From positions 3,410,001 to 3,474,000 of the forward strand of contig NZ_CP033966.1 of NCBI RefSeq assembly GCF_003854895.1: a stretch of DNA of 64,000 nt, read 5' to 3'. This document shows, piece after piece, positions 40,326-50,887 of the stretch. Position 1 is the stretch's first letter. Each line of letters opens with the position of its first letter. The DNA comes from Pigmentiphaga sp. H8. GTDB taxonomy: Bacteria > Pseudomonadota > Gammaproteobacteria > Burkholderiales > Burkholderiaceae_B. The translations under genes were made by a program, and so were the position numbers. The notes beneath the pieces were generated by a model, which had not been told where the DNA came from, did not search any database, and was given only the letters and a program-made list of their open reading frames with translations.

Positions 40326-42038
40326 CTAGACCCGGAACACCCCCACCATCCGATCCAGCCGCTCGGCCATCTCGCGCATTTCCTCGGCCGAGCGGGCTGT
40401 CTCGCCCATGGCGGCCGTGGTTTCCTCCACCATCTGGGCGATGCTCTCCACCTGCTGGGCGATCGAGGTACTGGCGGCCGATTGCTCCTTGGTCGCATGG
40501 GCCACTTCGCGCACGCGCTCGAGCGAGGTGTCCGCGCTGGAGCTGATCTCGCGCAGCGACACCGCCACTTCGTCGGCCAGGCTGGTGCCTTCGGCCACCA
40601 TGGGCAGAATGTGCTCCATCGTCACGGTGGACTCGGCCGTTTCGCGCTGGACCGCGCTGACCATTTCCTCGATTTCCACCGTGGCCGACGACGTGCGCTC
40701 GGCCAGCTTGCGGACCTCGTCCGCCACCACGCTGAAGCCCCGGCCCTGCTCGCCGGCCCGGGCGGCCTCGATGGCCGCGTTCAGGGCCAGCAGGTTGGTC
40801 TGTCCGGCGATTTCCTTGATCGAGGCGGCGATGGAATTGATCTGCACCGCCCTTTCCTCCAGGCCGCGGATCTTGTGCGAGGCCTCGCCCACCGCGCTGG
40901 CGATGCGCTTCATGCTTTCGGCCGCGCTCATGACGCGGGTCTCGCCATCGCGGCATTTCTCGGCCACACCCTCGGAATTGTGCTGGGTCTGGCTGGCCGC
41001 ATCGGAGATATGGGCCACCGACACCGTCAGTTCCTCGACCGCCGCGGCCATCGAGGACGTCGCATCGCTCTGCTGGACCGCCGCGGCGGAGACCTGGTTC
41101 ACCGATTCGGCGATGCGATGGGCGTCGCGCTTCATGGTGGCGGCTTCCTCGCGGACCCGCGCGATCAGGTTGCGCACGGACTCCGACATCCGGGCGAAGC
41201 CGTCCAGCAGGCTGCCCGGCTCGGCATCCGGCAGCTTCTGGCTGAGATCACCGCCGGCGGCGCGGCGCATGATGTCGAGCACGGCACGCGGCTCGCCCCC
41301 GATCTGCCGGATGACGCCGCGGGCGATGAGGCCGCTGGCCAGCAGCAGGACCACCGCCAGCGCGAGTGCCGTGCCGATGCCGGTGACGAGCCGGCGCGAG
41401 ATGACTTGGTCCAGGTCGTCGATGTACACGCCGGTGCCGATCACCCAGTTCCAGGGCTGGAAATGCTTGTAGATGTTCAGCTTGGGCACGGGCTCCGTTT
41501 CGCCGGGCCGGGCGAACAGGATGCGCATGGTGCTCTGCCCACCCCCATCGCGCATGGCGGCCATGCGCTCCTGCATGGCCACGCCCGGATCGCGCTTGTC
41601 GCCCGAGCGGGTGATGGCGTTGGAGCCGGCCAGCGCGGGATTGCCCCCGTTCATCACGATCAGGCCCTGCTCGTCGGTGACGAAGATGTATTCGGCCTTG
41701 CCGTTGCCGCCGCCATAGCGCAAGCCCTGCAGCGCGGCCTTGGCGGCCTCTTGCGCCTGCTGCTGGGTCAACTGCCCCTTCTGCTGCTGTTCCTGGTAGT
41801 GGTTGACGATCCCCCAGGCGCCCTGAGCCACGGCCAGGATCTCCGACTTCTTGGCCTCGAGCAGCAATTGCCGCTCGCTGTAGACGGACCATCCCTGAAC
41901 CGCCAGCAGCAGCACCACCGCCAGGGCCACCAGGGCCGCCAGCCGGCCCTTCAGCGACGACCGGGCCGTCAAGGACACCGGGGCGGGACGTGTCTCGCCG
42001 CCGGAAAAACCACTCGTATCATGCATTACCGCGCTCAT
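40326..42038 (-). CDS. Methyl-accepting chemotaxis protein with sCache_2 sensor
   Basis: 570-aa chemoreceptor. TM1 lies at about residues 31-50, a periplasmic single-Cache domain ('EYIFVTDEQGLIVMNGGNPALAG', 'FQPWNWVIGTGVYIDDLD') runs to ~215, then TM2, HAMP and a cytoplasmic signalling coiled coil with the hairpin tip 'AGQTNLLALNAAIEAARAGE'. The C-terminus ends '...RLDRMVGVFRV' with no NWETF-type CheR tether. Cache ligands are often organic acids, which would suit a genome devoted to scavenging them. Start 42038 has AAGGGG upstream; later ATG at 42026 is possible. Confidence 0.92.
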   Translation of the reverse strand: MSAVMHDTSGFSGGETRPAPVSLTARSSLKGRLAALVALAVVLLLAVQGWSVYSERQLLLEAKKSEILAVAQGAWGIVNHYQEQQQKGQLTQQQAQEAAKAALQGLRYGGGNGKAEYIFVTDEQGLIVMNGGNPALAGSNAITRSGDKRDPGVAMQERMAAMRDGGGQSTMRILFARPGETEPVPKLNIYKHFQPWNWVIGTGVYIDDLDQVISRRLVTGIGTALALAVVLLLASGLIARGVIRQIGGEPRAVLDIMRRAAGGDLSQKLPDAEPGSLLDGFARMSESVRNLIARVREEAATMKRDAHRIAESVNQVSAAAVQQSDATSSMAAAVEELTVSVAHISDAASQTQHNSEGVAEKCRDGETRVMSAAESMKRIASAVGEASHKIRGLEERAVQINSIAASIKEIAGQTNLLALNAAIEAARAGEQGRGFSVVADEVRKLAERTSSATVEIEEMVSAVQRETAESTVTMEHILPMVAEGTSLADEVAVSLREISSSADTSLERVREVAHATKEQSAASTSIAQQVESIAQMVEETTAAMGETARSAEEMREMAERLDRMVGVFRV

Positions 42039-42170
42039 TCGATCCCCTTGCACGCGACCCGCCGGGGCATGGCGCACCGGCGCGGCGACGAAAACTCACT
42101 CAAGCCATTAACGGCATGCCCGGCGGGATCTGTATGGCGGAACACGGGATCGGGCCAGCCGGCAAACATG

Positions 42171-42198
42171 AAAAAAGGGGAGCTTACGCTCCCCTTTT
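42171..42198 (-). terminator. Intrinsic terminator of typA
   Basis: Minus-strand stem AAAAGGGGAGC / GCTCCCCTTTT with loop GTAA followed by further T residues, 23 bp after the typA stop. Clear Rho-independent terminator separating typA from the chemoreceptor gene. Confidence 0.92.
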
Positions 42199-42220
42199 CC
42201 CTGGCTTTGCCGACGGCCCG

Positions 42221-44041
42221 TCAGGCGGCTTCGCGGCTGGCCCGCTTGCGGTCGTGCTCTTTCAGGTGCAGCTTGCGCAGACGGATGTTCTTGGGCGTGA
42301 TCTCGACCAGTTCGTCGTCGGCGATGAACTCCACCGCGTACTCCAGCGTCAGCTGGATGGGCGGAACCAGGCGCACGGCCTCGTCCGTGCCCGAGGCGCG
42401 GACGTTGGTGAGTTGCTTGCCCTTGATCGGGTTGACCACCAGGTCGTTGTCGCGGCTGTGGATGCCGATGATCATCCCTTCGTACAGCGCCTCGCCGGGC
42501 GAGACGAACATGCGGCCGCGATCCTGCAGCTTCCACAGCGCGTAGGCCACGGCATCGCCGTCTTCCTGGCTGATCAGCACGCCGTTGTGGCGCTCGCCCA
42601 GGGTGCCGTCGCGCACCGGAGCGTATTCGTCGAACACGTGGCTGATCAGGCCCGTGCCGCGCGTCAGCGTCATGAACTCGCCCTGGAAACCGATCAGGCC
42701 GCGAGCGGGAATGCGGTACTCCAGGCGGGTGCGGCCCTTGCCGTCCGAGGCCATGTCCAGCAGCTCGCCCTTGCGACGGCCTAGCTCTTCCATCACCGAG
42801 CCCTGGTGGCCGTCCTCGACGTCCACCGTCAGCAGTTCGAACGGCTCGCACTTGACGCCGTCGATATCCTTGAAGACCACGCGCGGACGCGAAACCGCCA
42901 GTTCATAGCCTTCGCGGCGCATGTTTTCCAGCAGGATGGTCAGGTGCAGTTCGCCACGGCCCGACACCTCGAACACGGTGTCGTCGCCGGTATCGCGCAC
43001 ACGCAGCGCCACGTTGGACTTGAGTTCGCGGTCCAGGCGGTCGCGCAGCTGGCGGCTGGTCACGAACTTGCCTTCGCGGCCGGCCAGCGGCGAGGTGTTC
43101 ACGCAGAAGTTCATGGTCAGGGTCGGTTCGTCGACCTTGATCATGGGCAGGGCCTCGGGCGTGTCGGGCGCGCACACCGTGCAGCCGATGCCCAGCTCGT
43201 CGATGCCGTTGATCAGGACGATGTCGCCGGCCTGCGCCTCGGGAACGATCTCGCGCTCCAGGCCACGGAACTTCAGCACCTGGTTGACGCGGCCCTTGAT
43301 CGGGTTCCCTTCGGGACCGAACTTGATCACCACGTCCTGCAGCGGACGCACGCGCCCGCGGGTGATGCGGCCCACGCCGATCTTGCCGACGTAGCTGGAA
43401 TAATCCAGCGACACGATCTGCAGTTGCAGCGGACCGTCGGCGTCGTCGTTGCGCACCGGCACCTTGTCCAGGATCACGTCGAACAGCGGCTTCATGTCGC
43501 CGCTGCGCACTTCCTCGGTCAGGCCCGCGTAGCCGTTCAGGCCCGAGGCGTAGACCACCGGGAAGTCGAGCTGCTCTTCGCTCGCGCCCAGCTTGTCGAA
43601 CAGGTCGAAGGTCTGGTTGATGACCCAGTCCGGACGGGCACCCGGGCGGTCGATCTTGTTGATCACCACGATGGGCTTGAGGCCAAGGGCCAGGGCCTTG
43701 CGCGTCACGAAACGGGTCTGGGGCATCGGGCCCTCGACCGCGTCGACCAGCAGCAGCACGCCGTCCACCATGGACAGCACCCGCTCGACCTCGCCGCCGA
43801 AGTCGGCGTGCCCCGGGGTGTCCACGATGTTGATGTGCGTGCCTTCGTATTCGACCGCGCAGTTCTTGGCCAGGATCGTGATGCCACGTTCCTTTTCGAT
43901 GTCGTTCGAGTCCATGACCCGTTCGGCTATCTGTTCGTTCTCGCGGAAGGTGCCCGCCTGCCGCAGCAGCTGGTCCACCAGGGTCGTCTTGCCATGGTCC
44001 ACGTGGGCGATGATCGCCACGTTGCGCAATGCGCGTGTCAT
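42221..44041 (-). CDS. typA: Ribosome-associated translational GTPase TypA/BipA
   Basis: 606-aa EF-G-like GTPase. G1 'AHVDHGKTTLVDQLL', switch region 'ERGITILAKNC', G3 'DTPGHADFGGEVERV', G4 'NKIDRPGARPDWV' and the C-terminal 'KNIRLRKLHLKEHDRKRASREAA' are all typical. BipA supports 50S assembly and stress/cold adaptation. The start overlaps the truB stop as ATGA, so it is translationally coupled to the infB-truB cluster, an arrangement seen in beta-proteobacteria. Confidence 0.97.
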   Translation of the reverse strand: MTRALRNVAIIAHVDHGKTTLVDQLLRQAGTFRENEQIAERVMDSNDIEKERGITILAKNCAVEYEGTHINIVDTPGHADFGGEVERVLSMVDGVLLLVDAVEGPMPQTRFVTRKALALGLKPIVVINKIDRPGARPDWVINQTFDLFDKLGASEEQLDFPVVYASGLNGYAGLTEEVRSGDMKPLFDVILDKVPVRNDDADGPLQLQIVSLDYSSYVGKIGVGRITRGRVRPLQDVVIKFGPEGNPIKGRVNQVLKFRGLEREIVPEAQAGDIVLINGIDELGIGCTVCAPDTPEALPMIKVDEPTLTMNFCVNTSPLAGREGKFVTSRQLRDRLDRELKSNVALRVRDTGDDTVFEVSGRGELHLTILLENMRREGYELAVSRPRVVFKDIDGVKCEPFELLTVDVEDGHQGSVMEELGRRKGELLDMASDGKGRTRLEYRIPARGLIGFQGEFMTLTRGTGLISHVFDEYAPVRDGTLGERHNGVLISQEDGDAVAYALWKLQDRGRMFVSPGEALYEGMIIGIHSRDNDLVVNPIKGKQLTNVRASGTDEAVRLVPPIQLTLEYAVEFIADDELVEITPKNIRLRKLHLKEHDRKRASREAA

Positions 44042-44976
44042 GTCGTTTCCTTGAATGAAATCAATCTGTCGGGCTGCAGCCAGCCGTCCTCGCAGCGAGC
44101 CGTTCCCAGGAATCCACCGTCCGGTCCGGCAACCCGGACCTTGCCTGCATCTGTCTCGGCGGCCGCCGTGCCGGTTGCATCGCCGGCGACCATTCTTTCC
44201 TTGCGTCCCTGCATGAAGCGCCGGGCCGCCGCGGCGTCCAGCCGCACGACCGGCAGGTCGGCCAGCAGCGACTCGATCGGCAGCAGCGCGCCGGCCGGAT
44301 CGGCCAGGGCTTCCAGCCGCTCCAGCGTCCAGGCCTGGGCCAAATCGAACCCCGCCGTGCGCGTGCGGCGCAGCGCCGTCAGGTGCGCGCCGCATCCCAG
44401 CGCCCGGCCGACGTCCTGCGCCAGCGTACGGACGTAGGTGCCCTTGCTACATGCGACGTCGATCGTCGCCGATCGTCCGGACAGCGACAGCAGCCGCAAT
44501 CCATGAATCGTGACCTGCCTCGGTTCCCGCTCCAGCTCGACGCCCTCGCGCGCGTATTCGTACAAGGGCTTGCCGTCGCGCTTGAGCGCCGAATACATGG
44601 GCGGCACCTGCGAAATCCTGCCGACGAAGCGTGACAACACGTCGAGCATCCCCGCCTCGTCCACGGCCGCCGCGGGATCCTGGCCGGGGAAGCCGACCGG
44701 CACGCCCGTACGGTCGCCGCTGTCGGTTTCCTCGCCCAGCGCCAGCGTGGCGGTATAGCTCTTGTCGGCATCGAACATCCCGCCGGAGAACTTGGTCGCC
44801 TCGCCGAAGCACAGCACCATCAGGCCTGTCGCGAACGGATCCAGCGTCCCGGTATGCCCCGCCTTGCGCGCATCCAGGATGCGCCGAGCGCGCTGCAAGG
44901 CATGATTGCTGGACAAGCCCTCGGGTTTATCCAGCAACAACACACCATCCAGCGCACGCCCGCGTCGGGAAGCCAT
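44038..44976 (-). CDS. truB: tRNA pseudouridine(55) synthase TruB
   Basis: 312 aa. Catalytic Asp46 in 'GHTGTLDPFATGLM'; 'LDKPEGLSSNHAL' and 'CSKGTYVRTLAQDVG' are further TruB landmarks. It makes psi55 in the T-loop of all elongator tRNAs. A C-terminal extension of about 60 residues resembles the PUA-like tail of bacterial TruB. Same-strand neighbour of rbfA and typA. Confidence 0.96.
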   Translation of the reverse strand: MASRRGRALDGVLLLDKPEGLSSNHALQRARRILDARKAGHTGTLDPFATGLMVLCFGEATKFSGGMFDADKSYTATLALGEETDSGDRTGVPVGFPGQDPAAAVDEAGMLDVLSRFVGRISQVPPMYSALKRDGKPLYEYAREGVELEREPRQVTIHGLRLLSLSGRSATIDVACSKGTYVRTLAQDVGRALGCGAHLTALRRTRTAGFDLAQAWTLERLEALADPAGALLPIESLLADLPVVRLDAAAARRFMQGRKERMVAGDATGTAAAETDAGKVRVAGPDGGFLGTARCEDGWLQPDRLISFKETT

Positions 44977-45009
44977 CGCAATCGTCGGAAAAAAAGGACG
45001 CGGCGCGGC

Positions 45010-45477
45010 TTACGCGCGGTCGTCGTCAGGAGCGGACGGTTCTGCCGGCGCGATACCCTCGCGCGCGTCCTGGCCGGCCTGGCTGGATTCGGCCAGTTCG
45101 TCGGCCTTGACGCCCGGCGTATTGGCCTGGGCGATCAGCCGGTTCATTTCCATGCCGCGCGACATCTGGCGGTCGTGGAAGAAATGCAGCGTGGGAACGG
45201 TGTGGATGTGCAGTTGCTTGAACAACAGCGAATGCAGCCACCCCGCTTTTTCATTCAGCGCGGTTTCAGCCTGGGACGGCTCGGCGCCCATGACGGTGAA
45301 ATACACCTTGGCATGGGCGTAGTCGGGCGTCAGGTCCACGCCCGTAAGCGTGACCAGCCCGGCGCGGGCCGTATCGACCTCGCGCTGGATCATTTCGGCC
45401 AGATCCTTCTGGATCTGGTCGGCGAGCCGCTGGTTGCGGCCGCCGCCGGGGAGCTTCTTCTGCCTGTGACGACTCAT
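45010..45477 (-). CDS. rbfA: 30S ribosome-binding factor A
   Basis: 155 aa KH-fold assembly factor. 'RLADQIQKDLAEMIQREV' and 'AKVYFTVMG' with the 'LHFFHDRQMSRGMEMNRLI' motif are standard. The acidic/Ala-rich C-terminal ~30 residues extend beyond E. coli RbfA. It lies 17 bp after infB, as in most bacteria, and helps mature the 16S 5' end. Confidence 0.95.
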   Translation of the reverse strand: MSRHRQKKLPGGGRNQRLADQIQKDLAEMIQREVDTARAGLVTLTGVDLTPDYAHAKVYFTVMGAEPSQAETALNEKAGWLHSLLFKQLHIHTVPTLHFFHDRQMSRGMEMNRLIAQANTPGVKADELAESSQAGQDAREGIAPAEPSAPDDDRA

Positions 45478-45494
45478 CTGCCTGCACGTGCCCC

Positions 45495-48398
<2,904 letters not shown>

Positions 48399-48442
48399 TC
48401 GTTTCTCTTCCCCGGTGTGGCTGATCGACGGTATGGGCAAAC

Positions 48443-49921
48443 TCAAGCCTGCTCGAACCAGTGCGCGCGCGCACGGACGATGAGCTGCTTGGCCTGCTCT
48501 TCATCGATGCCGGTCAACTCGATCAGTTCGTCGACGGACAGGTCCGCCAGGTCGTCGCGCGTAAGCACCTGGCCTTCCGCCAGCTTGGCGGCCAGCTCGG
48601 GCGTCACGCCTTCCAGACTCAGCAGATCCTGCGCGGTCTCGACCCGCTCTTCCTGCGCGATGGCCTCGGTCAGCAAGGCATTGCGGGCACGATTGCGCAG
48701 TTCGTTGATCGTGTCCTCGTCGAAGGCTTCGATCTCCAGCAGTTCCTGGATCGGAACGTAGGCGATTTCCTCCAGGCCCGTGAAGCCTTCCTCGATCAGG
48801 ATGTCGGCCACTTCCTGGTCGACGTCCAGCTTGGACATGAAGGTTTCGCGCAGGGAGCTGTGCTCCTGCTCCTGCTTGGCCTGGCTTTCGTCAGGCGTCA
48901 TGATGTTGATCTGCCAGCCGGTCAGCTCGGACGCCAGGCGCACGTTCTGGCCGCTGCGGCCGATGGCGATCGCCAGGTTGTCCTCGTCGACCACCACGTC
49001 CATGGCATGGCGGTCTTCGTCGACCACGATGGACTGGACGTTGGCCGGCGCCAGCGCGCCGATCACGAACTGCGCAGGATCCTCGGACCATAGCACGATA
49101 TCGACCTGCTCACCGCCCAGCTCGTTGCGCACCGCCTGCACGCGCGAACCGCGCATGCCGACGCAGGTGCCGATCGGGTCGATGCGGCGGTCGTGGGCGA
49201 CCACGGCAATCTTGGCGCGCACGCCGGGATCCCGGGCCGCGCCCTTGAGCTCGAGCAGGCCCTGCTCGATCTCGGGCACTTCGTTCTCGAACAGCTGGGC
49301 GATGAACAGCGGCGTGGCGCGCGACAGGATGATCTGCTGGCCGCGGGCCTGGCGATCGATGCCCTTCAGGTAGGCCCGCACGCGGTCGCCCACGCGCAGG
49401 TTTTCCTTCGGGATCATTTCCGATCGCGGCAGGCGCGCCTCGACCTTGCCGATCTCGATGATGGCGTCGCCCTTGTCCATGCGCTTGATGGTGCCGGACA
49501 CGATGGATTCGCCGCGCTCCAGGAAATCGTTCAGCAGCTGCTCGCGCTCGGCGTCGCGGATCCGCTGCAGGATGACCTGCTTGGCGGCTTGCGCGCCGAT
49601 GCGGCCGAACTCGATGGGCTCGAGCGCCTCTTCGACGTAGTCGTCCAGTTCGATGTTGGGCACGACTTCGCGCGCTTCCGACAGCAGCGTCTGCTGGTCG
49701 GGCATCTGCAGGCCGGCTTCGTCGGGCACGACCAGCCAGCGGCGGAACGCCTCATGGTCGCCCGTCTCGCGGTCGATCGCGACACGAATGTCGACATCCT
49801 CTTTGTAGAGCTTCTTCATGGCGGAGGCCAGCGCGCTCTCGAGAGCACCGAACACCACGTCGCGCGTGACGTTCTTCTCGCGCGCCAGCGCGTCCACCAA
49901 CAACAGAATCTCGCGGCTCAT
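48443..49921 (-). CDS. nusA: Transcription termination/antitermination factor NusA
   Basis: 492 aa: N-terminal RNAP-binding domain, S1 domain ('GESIVSGTIKRMDKGDAIIEIG'), two KH domains ('IGTCVGMRGSRVQAV', 'AIGRSGQNVRLASELTGW') and two C-terminal acidic HhH repeats as in E. coli. It controls pausing, intrinsic termination and rRNA antitermination. The start overlaps the rimP stop (ATGA). NusA is the obvious candidate regulator of the terminator in the leader of this operon. Confidence 0.97.
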   Translation of the reverse strand: MSREILLLVDALAREKNVTRDVVFGALESALASAMKKLYKEDVDIRVAIDRETGDHEAFRRWLVVPDEAGLQMPDQQTLLSEAREVVPNIELDDYVEEALEPIEFGRIGAQAAKQVILQRIRDAEREQLLNDFLERGESIVSGTIKRMDKGDAIIEIGKVEARLPRSEMIPKENLRVGDRVRAYLKGIDRQARGQQIILSRATPLFIAQLFENEVPEIEQGLLELKGAARDPGVRAKIAVVAHDRRIDPIGTCVGMRGSRVQAVRNELGGEQVDIVLWSEDPAQFVIGALAPANVQSIVVDEDRHAMDVVVDEDNLAIAIGRSGQNVRLASELTGWQINIMTPDESQAKQEQEHSSLRETFMSKLDVDQEVADILIEEGFTGLEEIAYVPIQELLEIEAFDEDTINELRNRARNALLTEAIAQEERVETAQDLLSLEGVTPELAAKLAEGQVLTRDDLADLSVDELIELTGIDEEQAKQLIVRARAHWFEQA

Positions 49922-50427
49922 GGCTTTTTGCCCCTGAAATTCAGAACCGGATCCAGCTTGGCCCGCTCGATCTCGTCGAGCGTGAACCGCAGTACCTGGA
50001 TATCCCCTTCCTTTGCTTCGAATTCGATGCCGAACGTCTCGGGTTCGGCGCCTTTGTCTGTCCCATCCGCCTGTGCGGCCGGATCGGGGTCCGGAACGAC
50101 CAGCGTGCCGGCGAAAACCTTGCGTCCCTCGAACGGCAGGCGCAGCTTGATCTGTGCGCGCTCGCCGGCGAACCGGGTAAAGTCCCTGGCGGTGCGCAGC
50201 GGACGATCGGTGCCCGGCGAGCCGACTTCCAGTCGCGCGTAGTCGATGTTCTCGACCTCGTAGACCCGCGACAACTGGCGCGAGACCGCTTCGCAGTCCT
50301 CGATGCGCACCCCGCCTTCGCGATCTATCGTGACACGCAGCAGCCCCTGCCCGGCGCGTTCCACGTCGACCAGTTCAACCCCCAGGCCCGCCAGGGATTG
50401 TTCGGTAAGCTGAAAAAGATCTGCCAT
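49918..50427 (-). CDS. rimP: Ribosome maturation factor RimP
   Basis: 169 aa. 'LGVELVDVERAGQGLLRVTIDREGGVRIEDCEAVSRQLSRVYEVENIDYARLEVGSPGTDRPL' in separate blocks is the RimP consensus; the protein is needed for 30S assembly. A Pro/Asp/Ala insert in the C-terminal half ('PDPDPAAQADGTDKGAEPE') lengthens it slightly. ATG at 50427 has CGAGG upstream. First gene of the nusA-infB operon, preceded by a long leader with its own promoter and terminator. Confidence 0.95.
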   Translation of the reverse strand: MADLFQLTEQSLAGLGVELVDVERAGQGLLRVTIDREGGVRIEDCEAVSRQLSRVYEVENIDYARLEVGSPGTDRPLRTARDFTRFAGERAQIKLRLPFEGRKVFAGTLVVPDPDPAAQADGTDKGAEPETFGIEFEAKEGDIQVLRFTLDEIERAKLDPVLNFRGKKP

Positions 50428-50822
50428 GCCTCGTTATGCGCCCTCGTTCGTGAACGGCATGCCTGGCATGCCGCCGTGTATCGGCCGTGGCCCATCGCCC
50501 GGCACAGGCCAGGAATCCGACGGACACGAACCGGAAAACCAAAAAAAAATGGGCTGCACGGCCCAGCCCATTTTGCGACATCGTTCCGATCGCGCGCTTA
50601 CGCGCCGCATGACCCGAACGACCGCCTGTTCTGTTGTCGGAGGACTCAACCGGGAACCAGCCTTTGGGCACGAATGCCGCAGACCGCCTTTCAACCGGAG
50701 AACCCTCCTGCCCTGTACACACCAGCCACCCCCTGAAACGCCGGGGGCCGCCATCGCGCAAGGTGAAGACCGGCTCGAAAAGTGCCCTGATCGTGCACTG
50801 AACCCTAAACGCGGTGTCTAGC
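50428..50822 (-). ncRNA. Structured leader RNA of the rimP-nusA-infB operon (candidate attenuator or separate ncRNA)
   Basis: About 395 nt lie between a consensus promoter (50829-50857) and the rimP start, with no convincing gene. On the minus strand the RNA can form several hairpins, including GGCA-UUCG-UGCC (near 50675), a GCGCG-UAA-GCGCG hairpin nested in a UCGUUC/GAACGA stem (about 50583-50622), and an intrinsic terminator (50541-50574). Downstream of the terminator are tandem GGCATGCC octamers (50456-50472). The terminator would release a roughly 280-nt RNA, so transcription of the operon must depend on readthrough or antitermination. In E. coli this operon starts with metY and is regulated through leader terminators by NusA; here there is no tRNA in the leader. 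Confidence 0.6.
50541..50574 (-). terminator. Intrinsic terminator inside the rimP leader
   Basis: Minus-strand perfect 10-bp stem AAAATGGGCT / AGCCCATTTT with a 9-nt loop, followed by an unbroken run of nine T residues. It sits 113 nt upstream of the rimP ATG, i.e. after the leader promoter and before the operon. It may also end transcripts reading through from rluB. Confidence 0.88.
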
Positions 50823-50828
50823 CTGTAG

Positions 50829-50857
50829 ATGTTAAGCCAAATCGGCCTTTTTTTCAA
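50829..50857 (-). promoter_or_regulatory. Sigma-70 promoter of the rimP-nusA-infB leader
   Basis: On the minus strand TTGAAA (-35, 50857-50852) and TAACAT (-10, 50834-50829) are separated by exactly 17 bp, with an A-rich stretch after the -35. The predicted start point is near 50822. It begins 30 bp after the rluB stop and faces rimP. Confidence 0.7.
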
Positions 50858-50887
50858 GCCAATGGCCACCGCGCCACAGGAGTCCGC

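Noticed and set aside
50375..50869. 164-aa minus-strand frame through the rimP leader
   Set aside because: No SD, no recognisable domain, starts upstream of the -35 box, and runs through a strong terminator into rimP in another frame.
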